Assembly: GCA_012274445.1 (NCBI GenBank)
Contig: JAAROD010000094.1
Location: forward strand, 558,001 to 622,000
Source of the DNA: Sclerotiophoma versabilis
Lineage: Eukaryota > Ascomycota > Dothideomycetes > Pleosporales > Didymellaceae
Length of the DNA stretch: 64,000 nucleotides
Direction of reading: 5' to 3'
The translations under genes and the position numbers were made by a program. This document shows, one piece after another, positions 33,450 through 43,655 of the stretch. Every line of letters begins with the position of its first letter. The stretch's first letter is position 1. The notes beneath the pieces are model-generated. The model did not search any database and was not told the origin of the DNA. It saw nothing but the letters and a program-made list of their open reading frames with translations.

Positions 33450-35347
33450 TCAAAGCGTGACAACAGACGCCTCCAAGACTCCCTCCGGCCCGATCAATGC
33501 TTTTGCAACGTCTTCGCCTACAGGCTTGTCGACACCCAGGATCATGAGGGCTTCGTTGCTCTTCTTCGCCTCCGCCTCGCCATTGCTCTCCTCTTCGAAC
33601 TCATCATCTAGCGGTGCGACATTCATGAAGTTGATATTGACACCCGCCTTACCAAGAAGATTCCCAACAAATCCAATCTTTCCGCATGAGTCGTAATTCC
33701 TGCAAATGAGAAGCGTACCCGTTGGCACAAACTCGCCTTTGAACCGATCAAGTCTTGAGATGAACGGTTTGTTTCCGGACACAAACCCCTGAATGACCTG
33801 ATCCTGCTCAGGCGGAGGTTGCGAAGCTCCCTGGTGCGTATCTATACGGGATAGATTAAGACTACGACTTGCCGCCGGACTCGTCGCACGTGACCCTGGT
33901 CGGGCGGCGGACGCAGACCGACTTGCACGAGCACGTAGCGTGATGAACGAGGAGTAAGGTTTGTCATCCACGTTCTCGCGGGAACGCTGTTCATTGATGA
34001 GAATTCCGCGTTCCTTGGCAAGAAGCTCGGCGTTGACGATATTGATGTTCAGGCCGTCACTGCTTGTGATTGGAGTCAAGAGGCCTTTAACAAGCGCGGC
34101 AAAGAGAGGCTTTGTAGTGTTGAGACTTGCGAGCTTACCCTCGTAGGTCAGGTCGAAGGTTGTGCGGAAAGATTTGATGTTGACGGAAGAGTAATGTTGG
34201 GTGTACAGAGAGCCCATCTTCTCGACGAGGTTGACGAACGGCTGGAGAGTTCGGTACTCGTCTGGGAGAATGAGGGGTGCGTTCACGGCTGAACGTGGTA
34301 GTTCGCCGGACAGGATGAGAACAACTTGTTCGCAGACGTCAATAGAAACGTTTTCTTGGGCTTCTTTGGTTGAGGCGCCGAGATGAGGAGTCGCGACGAC
34401 CTTCGGATGCGCAATAAGTCTGCTTGCTGAAGAGTCGGGCTTGGGCGGTTCAGAGGTAAAAACGTCGACGCCAGCCCCGGCAATAGTACCTATATCTAAT
34501 GCTTCTACAAGAGCGTCTTCGTCGATCATGCCGCCCCGGGCGACATTGAGGATTCGAGCTGTTGACTTCATTGTGGCTAGTTCAGCTTTGCCAATCATGC
34601 CCTTAGTAGACGCAATGAGCGGAGTGTGCAGGGTCAAGAAGTCAGCTTCTTGGAGCAGTTCCGCCAGACTTGGTCGTAGAGTCACTGATGCAGCAGCAGC
34701 GAGGTTGGGGTTTGCGTATGGGTCGTAAGCTATTAATCGCATACCGAGGCCGTTAGCAATTCGAGCCACAGTAAGACCGACTGTGTATCGTTAGTCTTGG
34801 GAAGATTGGATATGATGCATTGGATTTGCCTTTGCCTAAGCCGACAATGGCGAGCGTTTTGCCCTTTGCTTCGACACCAGTCAATCGACTGCGCTCCCAC
34901 TTCCCATCCTTGATACTTTGGGACGCATCACCGATGTTGCGAGCCACAGCCATGAGCACTAGTGGTGTCAGTTTAAATGGGGTTTGATTGCTTGGGGCAC
35001 CTACGCGCGATTGTATGTTCTGCTGCAGCATTGATGTTGCCGGAGGGCGAGTTCACAACAATAATGCCGTGGGTAGTGGCGCTCTGAACATCGACGTTGT
35101 CAACACCGACACCGGCACGAGCAACAACCTTTAGTTTTTTTGCTGCATTGAGTAGCTCTGCTGTCACTTTGGTCTCAGAACGGACAATGAGAGCCTCATA
35201 GTCGCCGATAATATCCTTCAGCTCGTCAGGACTCAAGCCCTTCTTTTCATGTACCTCGAACTGATTTTGCAGCAGTGCCAGACCGTCAGCCGATACCTTC
35301 TCTGGTATGAGGATCTTAGGTCGTGTGTGGACTGCCAGGATAGCCAT
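33450..35347 (-). CDS. SER3: D-3-phosphoglycerate dehydrogenase (serine synthesis)
   Basis: Catalyses NAD-dependent oxidation of 3-phosphoglycerate to 3-phosphohydroxypyruvate, the first step of serine synthesis. Exons are 35347-35005, 34958-34830 and 34780-33450, giving 600 aa. Intron 1 (GTAGGT...CACTAG) joins HTIA+LLMAVARN. Intron 2 (34829-34781) starts with GC rather than GT (AAAG|GCAAAT), with a CTAAC branch and CAG acceptor; it joins VGLGK+VGLTVARI and completes the Rossmann glycine loop. Catalytic elements are visible: Arg in NVARGGMIDEDAL, Glu in GVDVFTSEPP and His in TPHLGASTKEAQ. An intervening domain follows, then a C-terminal ACT-type domain (GFVGNLLGKAGVNINFMNVA, end at SVVTL) with serine feedback potential. 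A Ser/Ala/Arg-rich insert near residues 430-465 is unusual and probably disordered. Confidence 0.93.
34781..34829 (-). other. GC-AG intron in SER3
   Basis: The donor reads AAAG|GCAAAT, with a CTAAC branch and CAG acceptor, 49 nt long. No GT donor nearby keeps the conserved glycine-loop reading VGLGK+VGLTVARI. Confidence 0.8.
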
Positions 35348-35837
35348 AGCGGTTGCTGAGCGATTGTATGAAGTGATGATTTGGAGAAAGTGGTCGCACT
35401 GAAGAGCGGTAGCAGGGGAGATCTATCTTTTGAGCTGCACGTCAAGCTAGACGGAAGATTGGAGCACCGCTACCGGACACTGCCTACAGAGTACTTATTG
35501 TGTACTGCATCAGCTGCTGACTTGTATGATGAAGGGTAACCTGATTGAGCTAGCTACCCCGCCCCCGCATTCGTGGGGAACATGGGCGCCGCGCCCACAT
35601 GTTCGGTGGGATTCAGTAAGAAAGGACATGTTGGACTTGGGTGGTACGAAGTGACTACTGGTGGTTCGACATGTGGAATTCATTGTGAAGTTCTACCTGC
35701 AGAAGAGTTGATCATCACGGCAATGTACACATCTCATGCGGTGCATCGAGTCGTACCCGGTGTAGCCTGTACTACTTGGAGCCGATCGTTTATTGGGTGG
35801 AATTCGTGCAACTTGCGCGGATAATTGACATTGCTGT
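35348..35837. other. Intergenic with inverted repeat
   Basis: About 490 bases upstream of SER3 and downstream of GLO1. Contains an imperfect inverted repeat at 35577-35603 and no supported gene. Confidence 0.5.
35577..35603. repeat. Imperfect palindrome (hairpin potential)
   Basis: Arms GAACATGGGCGC and GCGCCCACATGTTC pair except for a two-base bulge, with almost no loop. It could be a protein-binding palindrome for SER3 or a 3'-end structure for GLO1. Confidence 0.6.
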
Positions 35838-36973
35838 TTACCAATTGCTTCGTGTCTTGAGCTTCTCGTTCTGCACAACCTCGATCCAGTAGTTGTCCGG
35901 ATCTGTACACGATGTTAGTCTCGTTCCATACACGCAGGCAACAAGTTACGTACCCAGCACGAAAGCAATGTTCTTCATTCTGCCATCGGTGAGCTTCTTT
36001 TTCCAGTTCACACCCTTCTCCTCGAAGCGAGCGCAAGCAGCCTCAAGGTCGTCAACCGAAATGCAGATGTGACCGAAGCCTTGAGGCTCATCGTTGCCGT
36101 TGTGGTACTTAAAGCTGGCATCCTTCTCGGTGCCGTAATTCCATGTAAGCTCAAGCAAACCCTCGCTGCCTGCCACAGGATTTACGCCGTTTGCGGTCTG
36201 CTCGGGAGCATCTTCGCCGTATCCGAGGAAGTACAGGTTGAAGCCTGCATTGGGGTTCTCAGAGGTACGCTTGAGTTTCATGCCCATGACATCCTTGTAG
36301 AAGCTAAGCGAAACATCCTTGTCTTTGACGCGGATCATGGTGTGGTTCTTAGGATGTCAGCAGTTGTGCAGTATCAGGCGGAGATGATGGAAATACCATG
36401 CGGTATGTAGCAGTGTCAGTTTCCTTGACATTCTCGGTCTCCTCCAGAGGCTTCTGCCCGACAACCTCCACCCAATAACCATCAGGGTCCAGCACGAACG
36501 CAATATGCCTCATACGCCCATCGGTGAGCTTCTTCTGGAACTTGTAGCCGGCATCTTCGAGGCGTTGGCAAGCAGCCTGCAGATTGTCGACTGTAATGCA
36601 AAGGTGGCCGAAGCCTTTGTAGGGCTCTGTGTTGCCATTGGTGATCTTGTAGTTCGGATCGTCTTCGGTGCCGTAGTTGTGCGTGAGCTCAACGATGCCC
36701 TCACGGTCGGTCCAATGATTACCGTGAGACACGGCCTTTGGGCTATCATATGCGAGGAAGTAGAGGTCGAACTTGGCATCGGGATTTGGTAGCTTGTTGA
36801 TAAGCTTCATGCCCAAGAACTGGTAGAACTCTAGGCTGCGCTTAGGGTCCTTGATGCGAAGCCTGTAAAGTGGGTAAGTCTATGCCTCAGCAGCCAATGG
36901 CTTGTGCAGATGACAGCCATAAAGGTGCTCACATCGAGTGGTTAAGCTTGTAGCTGGTTGGATCGGTAGCCAT
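35838..36973 (-). CDS. GLO1: Two-domain glyoxalase I (lactoylglutathione lyase)
   Basis: Converts the methylglyoxal-glutathione hemithioacetal to S-lactoylglutathione, detoxifying methylglyoxal in the cytosol. Four exons on the minus strand: 36973-36933, 36862-36397, 36347-35954 and 35902-35838, giving 321 aa, like yeast Glo1. Two homologous glyoxalase domains (about 14-165 and 170-315) each carry matching motifs: FYQFLGMKL and FYKDVMGMKL, GIVELTHNYGTE and GLLELTWNYGTE (metal-ligand Glu), GFGHLCITVDN and GFGHICISVDD (metal-ligand His), and LTDGRMRHIAFVLDPDGYW and LTDGRMKNIAFVLDPDNYW. The last motif is split by intron 3. Introns of 70, 49 and 51 nt have good donors and CTAAC/CTGAC branches. 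Start MATDPTSYKLNHSM is the first ATG in frame. Confidence 0.95.
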
Positions 36974-37717
36974 CGTTGCTAGTGCTCGGAAAATCGTATG
37001 CGACTTGCTATTGGGACGAAAGGATTGTGCTGCAAAAGGCAGAGATACTCTGGAGGGCTTCAGAAGCGTTTGTCTTAGGAACAGCATCAATCACAACGGA
37101 TAGCAAATGGAGGGGAGACTAGAACTCCAGATGTCCGAAAAGATTGATGTCATCACCCAATCAGTAAACACGGGTTACCCCACTGAGTCGGCTACGACCA
37201 CATGACGCACTAGCCCGAACAGAGCTTTTTAACATAAGCAGAGCTCCAGAATAAGGAAATGTGCTGCGGTTGCGCATCACATTGTTGATGTATTGCAGAT
37301 TCGGACAATAGGTATTACAGGAGGGATGAGATTGAATTCCGTTCTTTCCGCAAGTGCCACACGTGACACGGGACATTAGCGGCCTGGTCAAAGCTCCTTC
37401 CAAGATTGTGGCTGCTCTATCGTGATCACGATTATGTCTTTCATTTGATACAACATTCCCGCCGCAACTGCAATCGTTCGCCTGCTTGATCTCGCATTCT
37501 GCAGCAATCGCAGCTCAACCCTTGCCACGTGTGCGTTGAGTCCCGTGGCCGAGAGGCTAAATTGTGCAATCAGGTATGTGATCTTAGGCTCTACCACAAC
37601 GTCCAACCTATCCATATTACACGGCGACAGCTGCAGCATCTACAAAACACTCTTACCGATACATTATAATTTTGTGCTTTCACTCGCTCCGCTGCACTTC
37701 AACAGCGAATTACCGGA
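36974..37717. promoter_or_regulatory. Divergent upstream region GLO1/Roadblock gene
   Basis: About 740 bases between two divergent start codons. No gene is supported; a short stretch near 37542 resembles a tRNA A-box but lacks a partner B-box. Confidence 0.45.
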
Positions 37718-38473
37718 ATGCGTGTGTCCGCGCATCTACAGCTTCTGACAATGCAGACACAGCTTAACGGCCCAATGATAGACATCATCAAGGTGAGCGA
37801 ATGGCTCACTAAGAATGTCAATGAGAAGCTATACCCGCGGTTACTGTATGTCCCTTCATGGCTGGTGCCCAGTATTCTCACTAATGCGCGTAGCTTAATG
37901 TCACCAAACGGTAACCTGCTCGCCTACTCAACTCCGGTTAACATCAAGGAACTCCGCGATCAAGCAGCCCTGATCTCGGCAGCATGGAAAGAGCAGTGCA
38001 TTGGTCGACAAACGCAGTCCGCATCAGACCCAAGAAAGGACTCAGCACGAGAGGATGTAGGGGCAGCGCAGCAGGGCGGCTTGAACCCGGCGCTTGAAAC
38101 ACTCACTATTGAGGCGGAAAACTGCAACATTCTCGTGCGATCATTACAGCCAGAACTTCTTTTTGTCTTGATCGGCGAGCTACCACCAAACAAGTCCCAG
38201 CGGTTCAAGATCACCGCAGAAGGCACGGGCGATGCCCGATACCCTGCGTTGGAAGACTCTGACACGCGCCCAAATACACCGACAGCTACACAAAGTGCTG
38301 CTAGTAAGCTCAAGGCCCCTTCGATAACCAGCTCTATGAGCCAACGAGAGAAGGACATCAGACTTGGCGTTCTACATATACAACGTAAAAGACTCGACGC
38401 CTTGACCGAGTACATCCAACGCGACTTCAAGGACAGCGGCTTTGTTATGCCGGCAGATTGGGCACTTCAATAG
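37718..38473 (+). CDS. Roadblock/LC7-like protein (Ragulator/EGO-type candidate)
   Basis: Exons are 37718-37845 and 37894-38473 with a 48-nt intron (GTATGT...CACTAATG...TAG), giving 235 aa. After splicing the core reads VNEKLYPRLL+LMSPNGNLLAYSTP followed by LRDQAALISAAWKE and LLFVLIGELPP, the pattern of Roadblock/LC7 folds such as LAMTOR2 and related fungal EGO/Ragulator subunits. A Ser/Ala-rich insert separates two halves of the domain. The C-terminus has a helical REKDIRLGVLHIQRKRLDALTEYIQRDF segment. ATG codons at 37718, 37751 and 37775 are all in frame; the true start is uncertain. If correct it would act at the vacuole/lysosome in nutrient signalling to TORC1. The stop TAG at 38471 is followed in the same frame by a long open region. 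Confidence 0.6.
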   Translation: MRVSAHLQLLTMQTQLNGPMIDIIKVSEWLTKNVNEKLYPRLLYVPSWLVPSILTNARSLMSPNGNLLAYSTPVNIKELRDQAALISAAWKEQCIGRQTQSASDPRKDSAREDVGAAQQGGLNPALETLTIEAENCNILVRSLQPELLFVLIGELPPNKSQRFKITAEGTGDARYPALEDSDTRPNTPTATQSAASKLKAPSITSSMSQREKDIRLGVLHIQRKRLDALTEYIQRDFKDSGFVMPADWALQ

Positions 38474-39424
38474 CCCTGGACCGACTCCAATTTCCCGTCA
38501 GAGCTCTTATTCGGCAAGACCAATGGGACCTCCACGTTTCAGAGTCTATCTAGACTTGTGAAACGTGGATCCTGTAGATCAGAAGATATATCTCCCACCA
38601 GGGCCAAACCAGCATCGAGTGAAAACGGAGTTGCTCGTGAGGAGCGGGGCGAATCCTCCCGTCAGGAAGAGCGTGAATTCGCAGCACAAGAAAACGAGCT
38701 TGTGCATAGACATGAATCTGTATCCTCGCGGCAGAAGAATAGAGTGAGCGCCTTCATTATGGCGTCCCAACAGAAAAACGTGCGGCTGCCTCCAGCTGAA
38801 AATTGTCCATCACAGCCTCGAGGAATGCACCGCTACATACCTGTTGAGAAAACGTCTGCCCCAAAGAATGACGACGCGTCTCCAAACCTGTCCGTATCAC
38901 CCACGAGTCACAAGGAGAGAATCGAGCAGCTTGAGCCCCAGCGGCGCGCGTCCAAAGAATCGGTTCAATTTGAAAAAGAGCAGACTCAAGGCGCGCAAGG
39001 GTTACTGTCAAACACATGCTCTGCATTTACAAGCAAACATGCACCTGAAAGCGAACTTCCACCTGAGAGTGAACGCCCGTCGGGAAATGAACATCCATTG
39101 GAAAGCGAACGTCAACCCGAGCCTGCACTGAAGAACAGTGACAGAATTGCGTCTTGTGAGCACACTGAGGCTGGAATCTCTCCTGCATATTCATCAGTTC
39201 CTAACAATGAGGATGTGCTCGCAGCCATGAGCCAGGCGACAATTTTCGACAAAGGCAAGAGGAAAGCTGCTGTTGCTGATAAGTCCAGGGTGGATAATGA
39301 CATTATTTCTCGTGGGTTTGAGGCAAAATGTGGTCCTGTAGTTGGAAATGAACCGATCAAGAGAGATAAGGGCAAAGACAAAGTCACTGACAGTCCTGGA
39401 GTCGAGGATGACGTTTCTGGTTAA
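38474..39424 (+). other. Long open frame in frame with, and just after, the Roadblock stop
   Basis: The frame of the Roadblock gene stays open for 316 codons after its TAG, ending at TAA 39422-39424. The encoded sequence is hydrophilic and Glu/Ser/Lys-rich, with a degenerate repeat (KHAPESELPPESERP, EHPLESERQPEP) and Lys-rich segments. The first in-frame ATG is only at 38758 (MASQQKNVRLPP). It may be a separate disordered protein, a readthrough extension, an alternative exon (an in-frame GT...AG pair at 38444-38542 would remove the stop), or the remnant of a gene broken by a nonsense mutation. No domain was recognised. Confidence 0.4.
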
Positions 39425-40574
39425 TACGCTTTGACTTCTTGAGAGCTGAAGCTGGTTACGATTCAAGCGTCGAGCTTAATACTTGTACCCACAATGCTTT
39501 AAATCCTAGGGTCGATCCCGCCATGGGAAGCGAGTCAACCCACCAGAATAAGGGCAAGAGCAAAACCACAGCTACCAATGTCTTTATTGTCGAAGATTTC
39601 ACCTCATCTTAGTTGGCGTCGACTCCTGAAAGACACCCTTGAAACGGAAGCTAGGCTGACTTACATAGACAAGGAGAAATGAAAGATTATATCGGCAGAT
39701 GATGGACCGAGTGATCGCAGTGCACAAACTAACAGACCTGCATTCAAAGAACTCAACTCTGCGACTGATGACTGCACGATTGACAGCTTGCCATCACAAC
39801 TAGCTGCGCTTATGTCCAAGGTCCTTGCAACGTCTGGCTCCTGCATGTCTACGTTTGAGAGACTGCAAAAATACAGAACTGTGAGCAAGCAGCAGTTCTT
39901 GCAGCAGGCTGTGACCGTTTTTGCCTGATTGTAAACTGCATTTACGTGAGCACGATTTGATAATCGCACGTCTTGACGATGCTGACTTTGGTTGTACTAA
40001 ATCAGGCGTTGGAACGAGGACAGTCTTTTGTGAAAGTAGCGAGTTAAGCATGTTAGCTTGCTACGTGACAGAACATTATAGCACGGCTAGGTGTTAACCC
40101 TGTTTTGAGTCCAATTGTTAGGACTCTCTACGCTACGAACCGAAGACTAGCTGCTAGTAGATTGTATACATTGATCTATTAGGTCTGCCACTCAAGAATT
40201 GTCAAAAGCTCTTTGTTCTATGTTGCTTTAGAGTCTAGCTTCCGTACCATAAGTTGACTACTCATTCTAGTCTATTCTAGACATCTATTTGATGTTTTCT
40301 CTGAACATCTTCGTTGAAAATACACTAGATTGTTGTCCTTTGCGCAGAACTAGATAAAGAGAAGCACATGAAGGTGTAGGCGCAAAAACACAGAAGCAAA
40401 TTCTACCGACCATGAGGAAATATAAATAAGACATGTGAGTGATCCAAAAGAATGACACCGCGCGTATGAGTATGCGATTCGCTATGGTACTCAAAATAAA
40501 TCTGACCTGACCATCGCCGAAGTACGTATCTTCACAGCTAGAATGAGAGCCGCAAGAGCCGCATATCCACATCT
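39425..40574. other. Intergenic, includes decayed copy of the preceding tail
   Basis: At about 39500-39611 a short open frame encodes NKGKSKTTATNVFIVEDF, resembling DKGKDKVTDSPGVEDDVS at the end of the preceding open frame. The rest is AT-rich with no gene. Confidence 0.45.
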
Positions 40575-41477
40575 TTATCTTGTTGCGCCGTTTGACTGGG
40601 GAAATGACGGCGGTACGGCCGAAGGGTAGCTGTTGAGATGCTGAGCCTCAGTATCCACAGCAGTGTTGGTCTTCGCCTTTTGGCTTCTGTTTTCTTTTCT
40701 TCCATTCCAAGGTCGGCTCACGATTGGCCCCTTGGTGGTCGCATCTAGTTTGTCGACTAAAAAGCCCAGAACCACGTACACTGCCACGACGAAGAACTCT
40801 TCGATGACAGCCATACCGAACCTGACAGCTGAGCTGCCCGTAGCAACGCTGAAGAAATGGTCGTGGACAAAGACTGAGAGAATCGAGTACATGAGTCGTA
40901 CGAGGATGAGAGGAAGTGCAAGGATCAGAGCAACGGGTACGCGGCGCTCCTTGCTCGGGATGGCGGAAGTCTGTGGTACAGATAAGACAAAGATAAGTGA
41001 AACACCCACGAAGCCAACGATGTACAAGATGACGCCAATCTTGCTGGTGGTAGGGATCTGGTATGTTCCATTCGCATCCACTGAAGCGCTCGAGCCGCCG
41101 GTGATGGCGAGAATCATTCCGATCAACAGGATGAGTTGTAAGATGCGAAAATGTCGCACCGTAATCTTGGGTGTCGAGTTGGCATTGATGAAGTCGACAA
41201 ATCGAGAAAGGAGTCCTAATGTGGCCAGCAGTAACGGCGAAAGCCCGACGGAGTCCAAGATCAAGATCGTTTGCAACAATCCAGCCGACTGGTCGTTGTG
41301 CGATACAAATTGGAGGATTCCGCCGATGATCCGCACTATACATAAAACGAGAGTGTAAAGCCACCCGCTGCTGCGATTGAATCCATGGCGGTAGCAGACG
41401 GAGGCTGAGAGAAGCAGAAAGGGTATATAGAAGATCAGCTCAACAAGAGCAATGGAATCGCGTGCGTGCCAGGTCAT
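40575..41477 (-). CDS. Seven-TM-like fungal membrane protein (DUF7702-type)
   Basis: Single exon, 300 aa, starting MTWHARDSIALVELIFYIP. Seven hydrophobic segments can be picked out, including ALVELIFYIPFLLLSASVCY, LYTLVLCIVRIIGGILQF, ILQLILLIGMILAITGG, VILYIVGFVGVSLIFVLSV, VALILALPLILVRLMYSIL and FFVVAVYVVLGFLV. They are followed by a basic cytosolic tail of about 55 residues. The motif YRHGFNRSSGWLYTLVLCIVRIIGG is typical of a widespread family of uncharacterised fungal integral membrane proteins. No catalytic or ligand motif is evident. Family assignment is from pattern memory; function unknown. Confidence 0.75.
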   Translation of the reverse strand: MTWHARDSIALVELIFYIPFLLLSASVCYRHGFNRSSGWLYTLVLCIVRIIGGILQFVSHNDQSAGLLQTILILDSVGLSPLLLATLGLLSRFVDFINANSTPKITVRHFRILQLILLIGMILAITGGSSASVDANGTYQIPTTSKIGVILYIVGFVGVSLIFVLSVPQTSAIPSKERRVPVALILALPLILVRLMYSILSVFVHDHFFSVATGSSAVRFGMAVIEEFFVVAVYVVLGFLVDKLDATTKGPIVSRPWNGRKENRSQKAKTNTAVDTEAQHLNSYPSAVPPSFPQSNGATR

Positions 41478-42121
41478 GTTTGAGGAAGGTGCAGGGATCA
41501 GTAGGACGATGGATACGAGCAGGAATGGTGGAGCTGTAATGATAAATTTCTAGGCGGAGGATAAGAGGGGAGCGCTGCTGACAATCGTGCAGCATATCCA
41601 GCTCTTCTATCCTATCTTTAAATACAAACTGCATCTCATGCAGCAGTGAATCTTAAGCATACAGATCCTATCGTTGTGCATACTGGAAGAGGAAGTTGTT
41701 GTTTTGTCGCTGTTCCCTTCCGTAATAGGAAAGCAGTTCGTTAGCGCGCCTGCGCCTGCGCCTGCGCATCAGCCTCAACCCCACTTTATGCCCCCTTCAC
41801 CGTTTTCTAACGCGCTGTGTTCATCACGGCTCACAAAGGGCTGCTCGAATTTCGTTGGCTGCCATCCACCATGTGGGTCCTGGGTGGCTTTACGCTTACT
41901 CTCGGTAACTCCATTCAGGGATAGCGTTCGGTCAGACAACTCGCGTCTCATCGGGCACTGCCAGTAAGCATTGCTAAGCCACGACAAGCTTTGCATGGTA
42001 CTCGTCACTAACGCGGAGCCCGCGATGCTCACCACATGCCTTGTCCGAAGACGAATTGCCTACCTAAAGAAGGGGTGCTCAGCGACCCGCGTCAGTACCG
42101 CGTTGATAAAGACACTAAAAT
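41478..42121. promoter_or_regulatory. Divergent upstream region with GCGCCT microsatellite
   Basis: About 640 bases between divergent start codons. A GCGCCT/TGCGCC tract lies at 41745-41767. No gene is supported. Confidence 0.45.
41745..41767 (+). repeat. GCGCCT tandem repeat
   Basis: Three to four copies of the hexamer GCGCCT between divergent genes. Confidence 0.8.
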
Positions 42122-43655
42122 ATGGTTTATCGTGGACGGCCTTCCGCAGCTTGCTTTGCTTGCCGTGCCAGACGCATCAAGGTCAGCGTGATCGACTGAA
42201 CATCTTAAGCAGCTGATTGACGAGAACATACAGTGCGACACAGTGAAGCCAGGATGTTCGCAATGCGCCCGCATGCGAATCTTTTGTCCCGGCTACCGCA
42301 ACCCGTTGGACCAGCTCTTCCGTAATGAGAGTGCTGCTGTGACAAAGAGAGCGCAGGAGAGCTATAAAGCTCCCAGTAGTTCCAAGCACAACCAGTTACT
42401 CGACACAAGACGTGGTTGCTCAAAGGCATACAATACGGGACCCCCTGACACGCATGAGCCCGAGACATATCATTCCGTGTCGTTCTGCACGCTAGGACCG
42501 AGTCTATTGCAGTCCGTTGAGCATGTGGCTTTAGCACACTTCATGTCCTCGTACGTCCCAGGAAGCCATTTCACGTATCTCCCAGACCTTTACAGTTTGA
42601 GTGGAGAGGACGCAGCCTTACCTGCAGCAGTGCACGCAGCGTCTTTGGCAAGACTGGCCTGGGAGCTGAGACAATCGAGTCTTATGGGTCAAGCAAAGCG
42701 CGCATATGCCGAAGCGTTGACTAAGACGAACAGCGCACTCTCAAACCCAGCTTTCGCAAAAAGCGACGCTGTTCTTGTGTCAGTGCTACTCTTAAGCCTC
42801 TACGAGACTATCGTCTGTTCGGATGCCGGGACACCAGACAATTGGATCAAGCACACTCGAGGCGCTCTGGCACTAATTCAGCTTCGAGGCAAGAGACAGC
42901 TGGACACGCTAGTTGGCCGACAACTGTTCACACAAGTCGCAAACATCATTTGTGTCGACAGCTTGCGGTCCGGTGCGCGGTTGGCCCCTGACCTGGTCGA
43001 ACTCCAGAACGCTGCTTTGGTGTACAAGAACGAATGTCCGCGGTTTGAAATGAGCAGCTCAACCGGTGAGCTGGCGAGTTTGCTGGCAGACGTTACAGAG
43101 GGGCGTTTGACACCGTCTGAAGTGGTTGAAGCTACGCTAAGATTAGATGCCGAGTATATTGCCTTTGTCGCGGGCTTTCCAGTTGACTTGCAATATAGTG
43201 TAGAAGTACTGGAAGAAGCGGATTCAGGTGTGCGTGGCAGCACGGTACATCACTACTCCAGCAACCGCGCTGCTCAGTTCTGGAACTCGTACCGCATGGC
43301 ACGCATCTTTCTCAACGGAATTATGCATGGCCATGCGCGTTATCTTCGGCCTCCTAACAAGTCTCTGTTAGTACAAGCAGAGCGGAACGTACAGCAGATG
43401 GCGACCGACATCTGTGCAAGTGTGCCACAACTTACAGATCCAAAGCACTTCTCCGTGGCATCAGCTGCTACTTTGTTGTGGCCGTTATCGACCGTCAGAA
43501 GTGCTGATCTAGTCGGGGAAGACCTGCGTGATTACGCCGAGGAAAAACTGAAGTTCTTGGGGCGTGAACTCCGCATTCCTCAGGCAGAGAAGGTGGCGTC
43601 CTGTCGAGAGATAGATGCACTGCAGGATGGACTGCATATGTTCTACCTGTCGTGA
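42122..43655 (+). CDS. Zn(II)2Cys6 transcription factor
   Basis: A fungal-type binuclear zinc cluster regulator. The first exon 42122-42181 encodes MVYRGRPSAACFACRARRIK; a 52-nt intron (GTCAGC...CAG) joins it to 42234-43655, giving 493 aa. The join completes the zinc cluster ACFACRARRIK+CDTVKPGCSQC...FCPGYR, with all six cysteines in the C-x2-C-x6-C...C-x2-C-x6-C pattern (residues 11-37). The rest is a helical fungal-specific regulatory domain, with LSLYETIVCSDAGTPDNWIKHTRGALALIQLRG, as seen in many secondary-metabolism or metabolic regulators. Target genes are unknown. It converges on the copper transporter gene; a regulatory link is possible but nothing in the sequence shows it. Confidence 0.85.

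Noticed and set aside
33219..33611. Plus-strand open frame overlapping the end of SER3
   Set aside because: Overlaps a clear coding region on the other strand and shows no domain.
37542..37600. tRNA-like A-box wording (GTGGCCGAGAGGCTAA)
   Set aside because: No matching B-box or acceptor-stem pairing was found within the right distance, so no tRNA is called.
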